This document shows positions 1 to 8,200 of a DNA stretch of 51,511 bases, piece after piece. The DNA is taken from positions 1 through 51,511 of the forward strand of contig JAUHWN010000011.1 in NCBI GenBank assembly GCA_030424665.1, written 5' to 3'. A model generated the notes under the pieces. It searched no databases, had not been told where the DNA came from, and saw nothing but the letters and a program-made list of their open reading frames with translations. The position numbers and the translations under genes were made by a program. Position 1 is the stretch's first letter. Each line of letters opens with the position of its first letter. The stretch comes from Bdellovibrionia bacterium. GTDB lineage: Bacteria; Bdellovibrionota; Bdellovibrionia; Bdellovibrionales; JAGQZY01.

Positions 1-318
1 GTTCCTGTAAATGTCTGTTCCCCATTCAAAATCAACATAGATAATTGAGATTCCAACCCCACTACTCGATCGAATACCCACTACGTTTGGCGTGCCATTC
101 AGTACTGACTCAATCGGTATTGTTACGAGGGTTTCAACCTCTTCTGGCGCTAGGCCATGGGATTCAGTGATTATAGTGACTTTGGGACGATTGAGGTCCG
201 GGAATACATCGATTGAAAGTTGTGAGCCGACCCAACTGCCATAGGCGAAAAGGGAGACAGAGAAAATAATAATGAGTACTCGATTTTTGAGCGAGAGCCG
301 TATGAGGGCGTCAATCAT
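1..318 (-). CDS. czcA: Heavy-metal efflux RND transporter, CzcA/CusA type (N-terminal part only)
   Basis: The reverse complement from position 318 translates without interruption for 106 codons and runs off the window. It shows the hallmark N-terminus of CzcA/CusA pumps: a first transmembrane helix (about residues 13-31), then VFPDLNRPKVTI, HGLAPEEVETLVT, SSGVGISI and WGTDIYRN. Family members are inner-membrane proton-driven pumps that, with a periplasmic adaptor and an outer-membrane channel, export divalent or monovalent metal ions. The partner genes are not in the window. The gene follows a His-rich exported protein on the same strand after a 64-base gap, which fits a metal-resistance operon. 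The metal cannot be told from this fragment. Confidence 0.93.
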   Translation of the reverse strand, partial: MIDALIRLSLKNRVLIIIFSVSLFAYGSWVGSQLSIDVFPDLNRPKVTIITESHGLAPEEVETLVTIPIESVLNGTPNVVGIRSSSGVGISIIYVDFEWGTDIYRN

Positions 319-382
319 AGCTATACTCCATTGAGAATAGATAGGTGTGCTTTAAAAATTTAGAAAAAAGGAATTATGAAAA

Positions 383-874
383 TTAGGACCGAGGCGGTCG
401 AAAGAGTCCCCTGAGGTGAGGCTCATTGACTAATTGATTTGAAAATTGAGGTTGAGAGAGATGGGCTATTAACTCTTCAGAAGAAGAGGCCTCTAGAGTC
501 TCCAAAATAACTGATGTATTGGCTGTGCTCGAAAAACAGTGGTCATGTTCATGTGATTCGCTATCGGTCTCAGAGTTATCTCTTTCTTGCTTTGCATGCG
601 AATATTTAGAGCCCAATGATATTGGATTCGAAGAGTCAAAGTCTAAAGAGTTTTGAAGATTCTTTGCTTTATGGGTGTGAGCATGGCCGTGATTATGAGA
701 GTGTTCGTGTTGTTGAGCGTGGCTATGATTTAAATTACTAGTAGGTGAAGTCATATCTAAACTTGAAAACGTTCCCATGTGGAGGCCCAAAATAAAATTA
801 TTAAAATCAGTATTTTGGGTCACTGAAGAGGAAATAAAAACTAATATGACAACGACTCGGTTGATCGACTTCAT
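383..874 (-). CDS. Histidine-rich exported protein upstream of the metal pump
   Basis: About 163 residues if started at the ATG at 874, which has a GGAGAG ribosome site about 8 bases upstream; an upstream in-frame start at 943 is possible but would bury the signal sequence. The N-terminus (MKSINRVVVILVFISSS) looks like a signal peptide or anchor. The middle holds a His cluster (HEHSHNHGHAHTH, about residues 55-67) and a second His/Glu/Asp patch (SHEHDH). The C-terminal third is uncharacterised. Because it directly precedes a CzcA-type pump on the same strand, periplasmic metal binding or buffering is a reasonable inference. No named family was recognised. Confidence 0.7.
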   Translation of the reverse strand: MKSINRVVVILVFISSSVTQNTDFNNFILGLHMGTFSSLDMTSPTSNLNHSHAQQHEHSHNHGHAHTHKAKNLQNSLDFDSSNPISLGSKYSHAKQERDNSETDSESHEHDHCFSSTANTSVILETLEASSSEELIAHLSQPQFSNQLVNEPHLRGLFRPPRS

Positions 875-1125
875 CCACTCTACTCTCCATAATTTTTGGA
901 AATGGGTCAAGTTTACAAAATTGAGTGTGGCTGTTTGACTCATTTTGATATGCTTTATTAAAGATGTTGAGAAATCTAATTCTTAAATGAACCGACATGA
1001 CTTGACGCATCCATTGAGGGGTGCGCAATGCGTATTATCGACGATTGTCCAGTAATGCTTTGATCTGATTACAAGCTCCCCAGAAAAAAGTAATTTTTTA
1101 ATCTGCACACATAGTATTGATATCC

Positions 1126-3162
1126 ATGAAGAATTTGTTCGTCGTCATTTTTCTTATTCTAGTTGCCACTCCCGTGTTTTCTAAAAACGAAGATGCCCAG
1201 AGTCTATCTATTCAGTTTACTGCGAAAAACCCAGCGGACCTGTGGCAGGCAAAAACCTTCCAGCAATCAACAGCAAAGTTTATATCGGGATATAATAAAC
1301 TCATAGTCAAAGATTTTGATGCGAAAAACCCAGCGGACTATCACTGGCGAGGGGAACTTAAAAACGGAACACTTAAACACGAGATTTTTGAGAGTCAAAC
1401 TGGAGCCAGATTGAGTTCGGGTGAATTTGAGGTGGGCCAAAGCTTGAGTGATCTGCAGATTGCTTCACTTAAAGCCATCAAAGTTTTAGTTCGAAATGGG
1501 GGGCTTGTTGACCAGAACGCCAGTCGAAAGAACTCGGTGATTCCGAGTATCCCAGAGAACTGGAATCAATTATTTAAAATAGAATACCCACAAAGTGTTA
1601 TGACGGCGATTTCTCTCGTCGGCGGAATTTTGTGGGGCTATATTGCTTTACTCTGTTTGTCTTTCGCCTTTGGTAGTTTACACGGTTTAGAAAGAATCTG
1701 GTATTGGAACGTCAGACAGTACCTCGTTTCGTGGATCGAGGTTTTCTTAGGTAAAATGATTATTATCTTTATAATCTTAACCCCGGCACTTTTAATTGGT
1801 CACAATTTAGGAAAAGCCTTTAACCTGAATTTTTATCTGCTCTGGTACGCTCTCATGCCTTTGATAATCCTAATTGAGTTTACACTCATTGCACTCATTG
1901 GAACCGTGTTAACCAAGATATTAGATCGTAAGTATGTTCGCGGAAAAGTCGATGGGAATTCTATTTGGGACATGGAAATTCGTCACTACTTTATGGGCTA
2001 TTACCGACGCTTGGGCTTGGATATTCCCATGACCGTTCTCAATAAATTAATATTCCTCCCGGGCAGAGAGTTAGAGGTCTTCACCTACGGCGGAGGCCTT
2101 AATAGAACCCGCGTGGTTGTTCCCTATGAACTTTTAGACATGGCCATCGGTGAGCCCGATGTGAGTACGGCTGAAGATATCGAAAATGCCCCGGTTGCGG
2201 CTAATGAACCTTTGGGGCGTGTGCTACCCAAAAAGTGGGATGCCCGGATCAATGTAAAATCAAATGAGACACAGATTGAAAAAATCATTTCTCGTTCGAA
2301 GTTTCCGCTGACTCCAGCCAAGGCCATGGAGTTTCCGTCGGGTGGGGGAGGGATGCCCATGGAATCTTCAGCCGGTGTTTGGGGGCAGATTCGCCCGAAT
2401 CGACAGCAAGAAACCGTCGGTTTAATTTCTGATAGTCTACAAGACTTACAGGTCGTAAAGGAACTTCTCTCAGAGCACCACATGCTCTTTGCCAAACTGC
2501 AATTTGACGAAGATTTTGACGATACCGACCCTTCAGACTTTGATTATCTCTTTGGAATTTTACTTAGAGAGGTGGGTGTTGTTCACCGTAAAGACTCTTT
2601 GTGGTTAACATGGTGGTATTCATTGAATCTCTTTGTCGAGACTTGGCCAAAGAAACTCAAATCCCTTTTTGACTCTCTATACCAGGTTTACTTTAGTAAT
2701 GGATCACGACATACGGCGACCCTCGCCGATAGCTATGTAGTTCTCAATCATGGGCGTCACCACCTTCTTCAGTACATGTACTATCAATTTAAAAGGGATC
2801 TTTTTTTACTGACCTCAAGGGCAAATCGCCAAAGCTTAATGTCGATATCAAAAAAAATCTTTGATCAATTTAGAGAGACTCCACCTGAAAAGGCGGATCT
2901 AAGAAAGAATCGAGCCACGTTGAAAAATCGAATGCGTTGGTTCTCTAAGTTTTTTGCCCATAGGTTGCCAGAGTACAAGTACAAAAAAAGAAAGCCCGTA
3001 CTAACGATTATAATTGGTTTGATGATTCTTGGGACATTGGCCATAGAGGTCTTTTTTGCCAAAGAATACGCGCCCGTTTACGAGAAAAATAAAAAAGAAA
3101 TTCAAGAAAAAATAATTGAGTATCAGAAGACTAAAGGAACAGAAAATGTCGCAGGAAAATAA
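1126..3162 (+). CDS. Large multi-pass membrane protein, first gene of the MotA/MotB-like operon
   Basis: About 678 residues. I chose the ATG at 1126 because it gives a clean signal peptide (MKNLFVVIFLILVATPVFS); a TTG three codons upstream is the alternative. Residues of about 25-150 look periplasmic and contain AKNPAD twice, encoded by a 19-base direct repeat. Three hydrophobic segments follow (around LVGGILWGYIALLCLSF, KMIIIFIILTPALLIGH and LMPLIILIEFTLIALIG), then a long soluble part and a C-terminal membrane helix (PVLTIIIGLMILGTLAIEVF). It overlaps the MotA-like gene by 17 bases, so the products probably act together at the inner membrane. I do not recognise the family. It could be a scaffold or load-bearing part of the ion-channel complex. 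Confidence 0.85.
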   Translation: MKNLFVVIFLILVATPVFSKNEDAQSLSIQFTAKNPADLWQAKTFQQSTAKFISGYNKLIVKDFDAKNPADYHWRGELKNGTLKHEIFESQTGARLSSGEFEVGQSLSDLQIASLKAIKVLVRNGGLVDQNASRKNSVIPSIPENWNQLFKIEYPQSVMTAISLVGGILWGYIALLCLSFAFGSLHGLERIWYWNVRQYLVSWIEVFLGKMIIIFIILTPALLIGHNLGKAFNLNFYLLWYALMPLIILIEFTLIALIGTVLTKILDRKYVRGKVDGNSIWDMEIRHYFMGYYRRLGLDIPMTVLNKLIFLPGRELEVFTYGGGLNRTRVVVPYELLDMAIGEPDVSTAEDIENAPVAANEPLGRVLPKKWDARINVKSNETQIEKIISRSKFPLTPAKAMEFPSGGGGMPMESSAGVWGQIRPNRQQETVGLISDSLQDLQVVKELLSEHHMLFAKLQFDEDFDDTDPSDFDYLFGILLREVGVVHRKDSLWLTWWYSLNLFVETWPKKLKSLFDSLYQVYFSNGSRHTATLADSYVVLNHGRHHLLQYMYYQFKRDLFLLTSRANRQSLMSISKKIFDQFRETPPEKADLRKNRATLKNRMRWFSKFFAHRLPEYKYKKRKPVLTIIIGLMILGTLAIEVFFAKEYAPVYEKNKKEIQEKIIEYQKTKGTENVAGK

Positions 3163-3943
3163 TTTTTACCAGGCAATTACCCGAAGAGCTTTGACCATTA
3201 ATGAAACGGCAGCAGGTGCTGGACTCAGTGGATTGCTCGGACTTGTTGCCCTCGGTTTTTTAGCATCCATTTTCTTTATTACAGAAAATTATTTTGTTTC
3301 TCTGGGAACCATTTCGATTGGCTTGCTCCTTTATGTCTGTGGCAAAGAGTTTACCAAAGTCATCATCTCGGCAATTACGATTTTCTTTTCGAGTAAGCAC
3401 TTAGTGGCCAAAGCAGCCTACTTGCAAGATACCATGCGGGCCCTGGACGATATTTTAAAAATTAAAAGAAGTAAGAAAAAAGACTACATTGGCCAACCCT
3501 TGCAAGAGGGCGCAAAAATCGTTTTGCCAAATAATCCCCTGTCGGTCGATGTGAAGAAGTTAATTGAAGGCGAAAAGGACCCAGCCTATGCTGAGTTTTT
3601 GGCTCACTCCTACTATGTGCAGTGCCATGAGCTCTATGATTTTTCTAACGATAACTTTGATTTTGTATCTAACGTTATGCCGCTCTTTGGACTGATTGGA
3701 ACAATTTTAGGGTTGATATCAATGTTTGATACCTTGGGTGCTGATGTGACGGTTGAGGCACTATCTCCGCAATTGGCATTGGCCCTAAAGACCACGCTCT
3801 ATGGCGCTATTTTTTCTTCTGTTTACCGAATTGTGGGAGTGAGGTTTAGTCAACGACTGACGGCTCTTGACTATGACTACGAGGCTTTTGTGAAAGCCCT
3901 GCAAACTTTAATGGCCAGTAAGGTTGAAGTTGAGGTGGAATAG
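3146..3943 (+). CDS. MotA/TolQ/ExbB-family proton-channel subunit
   Basis: About 265 residues from the ATG at 3146, chosen for its AAAGGA ribosome site; an upstream TTG at 3116 lies deeper inside the previous gene. Two N-terminal transmembrane helices (about residues 25-75) are followed by a cytoplasmic domain, then the conserved third helix (MPLFGLIGTILGLISMF) and fourth helix (ALKTTLYGAIFSSVYRIVG) that define MotA/TolQ/ExbB. These proteins form the pentameric ring around a MotB/TolR-type dimer and use ion flow to drive force at the envelope. The stop overlaps the start of the MotB-like gene by one base (TAGTG). The large unknown partners argue against an ordinary flagellar motor or Tol system. 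Confidence 0.9.
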   Translation: MSQENNFYQAITRRALTINETAAGAGLSGLLGLVALGFLASIFFITENYFVSLGTISIGLLLYVCGKEFTKVIISAITIFFSSKHLVAKAAYLQDTMRALDDILKIKRSKKKDYIGQPLQEGAKIVLPNNPLSVDVKKLIEGEKDPAYAEFLAHSYYVQCHELYDFSNDNFDFVSNVMPLFGLIGTILGLISMFDTLGADVTVEALSPQLALALKTTLYGAIFSSVYRIVGVRFSQRLTALDYDYEAFVKALQTLMASKVEVEVE

Positions 3944-4518
3944 TGGCCAAAAAGCGCAAGAGTAGTTCTTCTTGGGAAATTATCTACATGGACTTAATGA
4001 CCATTATTATGGTTTTCTTTGTTATTCTATGGTCCATCAATCAGGGTAAGGACATTGGTATTAGTGAGACCGTTGGCGATCAGACCGCCAATATGGTTCA
4101 GCTTCCGGGGGATGTTCTTTTCAAGCCCGGTAAATCGAGTATGACCAAAGATGGAAGTGATGTCTTTAAACAGCTATTCTCGGCCAACGGTCAATCGGTA
4201 CTAAGTTTTGAATCGAATAACCTAACTAAGAGAATGTTGGTCGTGCATGGTCACACGGATAGTGATGGTAAAAAGTCTGAGAATATTGAACTCGGATTTG
4301 CGAGAGCATTGGCTGCCTATAAAGAAATCAGAAAGCATAGTCCTGAGGTTGTTGATCATGCGATTATCTGTACCCATGCTGATAATTCTCCAAAACAAGA
4401 AGTTCCCAAGTTTAAGGGCAAAATAACCAAGGAACAAAAAAGGGTATTAAGGGCAGCAAAGTCAAAGAACCGTCGAATTACCATCGAAGATAAAGTTATC
4501 GATCGGATTCAACGATGA
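3943..4518 (+). CDS. MotB/OmpA-like stator subunit
   Basis: 191 residues from a GTG start that overlaps the MotA-like stop. A single N-terminal helix carries the ion-binding aspartate in MotB context (YMDLMTIIMVFFVILW, Asp17). The C-terminal half has the OmpA/MotB peptidoglycan-binding signature: VHGHTDSDG, then a family-like ELGFARALAAYKEI and the closing NRRITIED. The family couples ion flow through the MotA-like ring to the cell wall. Its length is short compared with flagellar MotB (about 250-310 residues). It overlaps the next gene by four bases (ATGA). ZorB of Zorya anti-phage systems has the same general architecture, but the Zorya effector genes are absent here. Confidence 0.9.
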   Translation: MAKKRKSSSSWEIIYMDLMTIIMVFFVILWSINQGKDIGISETVGDQTANMVQLPGDVLFKPGKSSMTKDGSDVFKQLFSANGQSVLSFESNNLTKRMLVVHGHTDSDGKKSENIELGFARALAAYKEIRKHSPEVVDHAIICTHADNSPKQEVPKFKGKITKEQKRVLRAAKSKNRRITIEDKVIDRIQR

Positions 4519-6119
4519 GTATTTCCTTTGGAAGCAAATCTCTATTTTGGCTTTTAGTATTTGTTCTCCACGTGATTTTGTTTTTTTCATCGGAACTCAG
4601 TCGCGCTGCCAACTTTTTGCAGATCGATTCGAGCTCGGCTTTTATAGTAGGTGCTCTTGCCAGCTTTCTGGGAATTCTTTTATACCGAGTCAGTCGCCCG
4701 GCTGTTCCAAGTCCTTATCGGTTTTCGATTCACTATAAGGTGGAGCCGGAAGAACGCTCCGTAGTTTTACTTCACGTAAAAAATATTTGGGTGAGTGTGA
4801 ATCGAAACTTTGACGACGACATAGTAGAGATTTTTCCTAAAGGACAGTTTGCGCTCATGTTCATGAGTTTAATTTTGGCGGGCATACTGACTTTCTCGCA
4901 AAGGGAAATTGCCTTGATCGAGAAGTTTCCGCAGCAATTGACCTGGGGACAGACTAAATTTTGCCCCGACCCTAACCAAGGAAAGATTCAAGCCGAAGAA
5001 AGACCCGAGTGTCAATTACTCCTCAGGGCCCACAAGCTAGGCTACGCTGAAGACCTTGGTGACTGTGGGGAGTTTGTCGAGGGCCCACCTGTGTGGTGTG
5101 ACCTCAGACAAAAAGATGAGCCCTATTTTCACTTTGCGTGGCGAAGGCTGAAAGAGGCCTATGACTCTTCCTACTCGACGGTCAAAGACATTCACTTTGA
5201 TAAAAAGAAGTACGAAGAGCAGATTGCAAAAGAAATAGACCGATTAAAGCCTCTTGCTCGAAATAAAATGGCCGAAGTTGCCGCAGAGCCCAGATCTCTT
5301 CACTTTATTTTAAGTAGTTTGCCGGAGCCCGAAGGTTGGACCTGGCATAAGATCAAAAGGCGTTTATTGCCGAGTCAATGTTTGGTGACGGAGTCAGACT
5401 ATCCCAATAAATTGCCCGAACCCTCTGAGGCGAAAGACTTATCCAGTAATTTGGTTATGGCCTTTGGACATTTACTTTTTGACTACGGTTACAGTCGAGT
5501 TATTAGTAGCTGTAAGGAATATCATTTTCTGTGGGGGCTAGGTGAGACAACTTGCAGAGACATTCGAAAAAGTCCTCAGGCGACACTCACCCAGTTGGGC
5601 TTGTTGGATCCCATTAAAAAAATCATTCAGCGCTATGAGGATAAGAAAGTTTCCTATCCAAACGATAAGAGCTTAGAGCCAAGGGATGTTATTAGCATTA
5701 ACTGCTTAGAGTATGGAAAGGAACGGATTCAGCAAAAAGTTTACCAAGTAAAGCTGGGTCGTCATAAATTGTGGCTTAAAGTTTTGCAACATCCAAAGCT
5801 TGAGTATAAATCCGGTGACTCCATTCAGTCTTTCCAGCTGGCCTCAAAGCTCGCTAGTTTGCGTTTTAACTATGGTCGACTCCTCAGTCGCTCGAGTCTG
5901 TCAGATGGCGAAGAGGTTCTTGTTACCGAAGAAATGGTTACACAAGATGACTTTCGATTTACCCGGGTGGTTTTTTTAGAAGAGATCGATGTATTTTTAA
6001 ATCCCTATTGGCTACTTGAAAGAGAAGATATTTTGGAGATTTACCCCTACTACTTACACCTGACTCACTTCGTAAACAGTTTTAGAAATAATTATGCCCA
6101 GGGCCGGGGGCGATTATGA
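4515..6119 (+). CDS. Large membrane protein of unknown function in the MotA/MotB-like operon
   Basis: 534 residues, starting at an ATG inside the ATGA overlap with the MotB-like gene. Three hydrophobic segments lie in the first 130 residues (FWLLVFVLHVILFF, AFIVGALASFLGILLY, FALMFMSLILAGILTF). The remaining 400 residues are hydrophilic with scattered cysteines (CPDP, PECQ, GDCGEF, VWCD, SSCKEY, TTCRD, INCLEY), suggesting a periplasmic domain with disulfides. No known domain was recognised. The four-base overlaps on both sides imply coupled translation and membership of the same envelope complex. Confidence 0.85.
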   Translation: MSISFGSKSLFWLLVFVLHVILFFSSELSRAANFLQIDSSSAFIVGALASFLGILLYRVSRPAVPSPYRFSIHYKVEPEERSVVLLHVKNIWVSVNRNFDDDIVEIFPKGQFALMFMSLILAGILTFSQREIALIEKFPQQLTWGQTKFCPDPNQGKIQAEERPECQLLLRAHKLGYAEDLGDCGEFVEGPPVWCDLRQKDEPYFHFAWRRLKEAYDSSYSTVKDIHFDKKKYEEQIAKEIDRLKPLARNKMAEVAAEPRSLHFILSSLPEPEGWTWHKIKRRLLPSQCLVTESDYPNKLPEPSEAKDLSSNLVMAFGHLLFDYGYSRVISSCKEYHFLWGLGETTCRDIRKSPQATLTQLGLLDPIKKIIQRYEDKKVSYPNDKSLEPRDVISINCLEYGKERIQQKVYQVKLGRHKLWLKVLQHPKLEYKSGDSIQSFQLASKLASLRFNYGRLLSRSSLSDGEEVLVTEEMVTQDDFRFTRVVFLEEIDVFLNPYWLLEREDILEIYPYYLHLTHFVNSFRNNYAQGRGRL

Positions 6120-6808
6120 TTTTTGCGGGAATAAGAAGCGCGAAAAGAGCGTTAGTGCCGTTTTTACTTCTTTTAATTTTTGCACTACCTCAAGACGCGG
6201 GTTCGCAAAGCAAAGACGGCGATCAAGAGGCTGATAAGCAAGAAGTCGCTCAACAGGATGTCGTAAGACAGGGTGCGCCCTTTACTAAAGAAGATCGCAT
6301 TCAGTATATTTTTGAGAGTTTACAGGCCATTCTTTCGGCAAAAAAGAATGCTGTTGATAATACCTATCAGTTTTTGCGAGTTCTAAGGAACTATAATTGT
6401 ATTTCGGCGGTGAGGCAGCTCGAAGTACAGTGCTTGATCGAGTCGGCTAAAAGAAATTGCCAAGGCTTTAGGCGCGCGAGTGCAAAGCAGTGTCAGCTTT
6501 ACTCTGACGTGATGATCGCAACGATGTTAGAAGAACCTCGAATTGTTACCAGGTCCCTGAAAGCTAAAATTGCCAGAGAAAGTAAGAATGCAATTGGCCC
6601 CGCGGTTCAGCGAGAAATTGAGAGACATTTTTCGGTTGTAACCTTGAGTCTTTTAGCCTCAAAGCATTGGAACTGTAAAAGTGATGATTGGTCCTGTATT
6701 GCGAAGGCCATTCATGGTTTTTGTGATAGCTACACTGTAGATCGAAGTGGATCCTGGCAAGGTTGTGCCAGCGGGATTATTTTTTATATTGGCGCGAGTA
6801 AGGGTTAG
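6116..6808 (+). CDS. Cys-containing exported protein, last structural gene of the channel operon
   Basis: 230 residues, ATGA overlap with the gene before. The N-terminus is a signal peptide (VPFLLLLIFALPQDAGS) followed by a charged linker. The mature part is helical with about ten cysteines (YNCIS, VQCLIE, RNCQGF, KQCQLY, HWNCKS, WSCIAK, GFCDSY, GCAS), consistent with a periplasmic disulfide-bonded protein. No family was recognised. Co-translation with the MotA/MotB-like genes suggests a periplasmic accessory of that complex. Confidence 0.82.
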   Translation: MIFAGIRSAKRALVPFLLLLIFALPQDAGSQSKDGDQEADKQEVAQQDVVRQGAPFTKEDRIQYIFESLQAILSAKKNAVDNTYQFLRVLRNYNCISAVRQLEVQCLIESAKRNCQGFRRASAKQCQLYSDVMIATMLEEPRIVTRSLKAKIARESKNAIGPAVQREIERHFSVVTLSLLASKHWNCKSDDWSCIAKAIHGFCDSYTVDRSGSWQGCASGIIFYIGASKG

Positions 6809-6816
6809 GAGAATCC

Positions 6817-8010
6817 ATGGCAAAAGAGCTTTTTCACCTTCTTAAGAAAGAAATCGAAAACTTACACGCGGCTGGATTATTCCACGACGAGTATATGACG
6901 GGTCATCAGCACAAGGCCCAGCTTGACATCGATGGGAAGTCTTTTATCGATATGACTTCAACCGACTATTTGGGCCTGGCCCAGGACCCAAGAATTGTGG
7001 ATGCCGCAAAAAAAGCCATCGATGATTATGGACCGGGCACTGGCTCCCATAGGTTTTTGGCGGGCACAGGGCAGATTCACCTCGGTCTTGAACAAACCAT
7101 TTCTGAATTTTTAGAAAAAGAAAGTACCGCATTGTTTTCGAGTTTGTACCAAGCCAATGTGGGGATTTTTGAGAGTTTGGTGAATCACCAAGATTATATT
7201 TTTGCCAATTTTAACTGCCACCCCTCTATTTTTGATGGCATTCAACTCTCAAAAGCAAAAAAACAATATTGGGGCTTTGGCGACCTGACTGATCTAGAAG
7301 ATCAATTAAAGAGATCCCCTCGGGCGCGCTTTCGTTTTATTTTTGCAGAAGGGGTTTATTCCCACGATGGTAAGGTGGCCGACCTTCAGGGCATTTGTGA
7401 TCTCGCAGATAAGTACGATGCCATAGTGATTTTGCACGATACCAGTGGCATTGGTGTTGTCGGTGAAGGGGCCCGAGGAAGCGCAGAACTTTGTGGGGTG
7501 TTGGAACGAATCGATATTATTACAGGAAGCTTTTCAAAGGCCCTCTCCGGAGTGGAACTTGGTTTTGTGGCTGGCAACCAAGATTTAGTGCGCTGGCTTA
7601 AGCAAAAATCGAAGCCCTATGTGTTTTCTACCAGTCCTTCGCCAGCCCTTGTGGCTTCGGCCAAAGAAGCTCTATCGATTGCAAAAGAGGATGCCGAAAG
7701 AAGAAGGGGGCTTGCTGAAAGGGTTCAGCATTTTCGCGAAGATCTAAATGGGGCAGGATTTCGCTTGGTCAAGGGCGAACATCCCATTGTCGCGGTTTTA
7801 ACCAATGACGCTGTAAAAACGCAAAAGGTCGTGGATCACCTGTTTGCACAAAATATTTTTACGACCGGTTTGTGTTACCCTGTGGTCCCAAAGGGGTTTG
7901 CGAGAGTTCTCTGTCAGGTTACGGTCAATCATACCCCCGAAAACCTACAGCAGGTTACAGAAGCCCTGAGTGTAATTGGGCTCCGATTGAAGATTATAAA
8001 AAAGAATTAA
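6817..8010 (+). CDS. PLP-dependent acyl-CoA acyltransferase homologue (KBL/AONS/CqsA family)
   Basis: 397 residues, eight bases after the preceding stop with an AGGAG site. It aligns along its length with 2-amino-3-ketobutyrate CoA ligase and related alpha-oxoamine synthases, which condense an amino acid with an acyl-CoA using pyridoxal phosphate: TDYLGLAQDP, GTGSHRFLAGT, SSLYQANVGIFESL, CHPSIFDGI, VVGEGARGS, ITGSFSKALSG, KPYVFSTSP. The PLP lysine (Lys241) and the stacking histidine (His135) are kept. In the usual DDSH or DEAH motif the ungapped alignment gives HDTS (207-210): the first Asp, normally bonded to the PLP ring nitrogen, is His, and the motif His is Ser. The reaction is therefore uncertain. 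Its place at the end of a channel operon is unusual. Confidence 0.85.
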   Translation: MAKELFHLLKKEIENLHAAGLFHDEYMTGHQHKAQLDIDGKSFIDMTSTDYLGLAQDPRIVDAAKKAIDDYGPGTGSHRFLAGTGQIHLGLEQTISEFLEKESTALFSSLYQANVGIFESLVNHQDYIFANFNCHPSIFDGIQLSKAKKQYWGFGDLTDLEDQLKRSPRARFRFIFAEGVYSHDGKVADLQGICDLADKYDAIVILHDTSGIGVVGEGARGSAELCGVLERIDIITGSFSKALSGVELGFVAGNQDLVRWLKQKSKPYVFSTSPSPALVASAKEALSIAKEDAERRRGLAERVQHFREDLNGAGFRLVKGEHPIVAVLTNDAVKTQKVVDHLFAQNIFTTGLCYPVVPKGFARVLCQVTVNHTPENLQQVTEALSVIGLRLKIIKKN

Positions 8011-8200
8011 GGGCGTTTAGGCTCTTTTTGAGTACTGCAATATCAAGTTGAGAGATCTTTTTCTCTTCATTCCATTTTTTGAAGTGTAGATATCCTATCC
8101 AGCAACTAAAGGTTAATCACTCTTTAGAGTTTCAAGGAGACCTTAGAGGTATCAGATTTGCAATCATTAGACTTGGGTATCGTTAAATTAGGGGGCAGAT

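Noticed and set aside
3146-4518. Zorya anti-phage system
   Set aside because: The MotA/MotB-like pair fits ZorA/ZorB in outline, but the MotA-like protein lacks the long tail of ZorA and no ZorC, ZorD or ZorE type gene is nearby.
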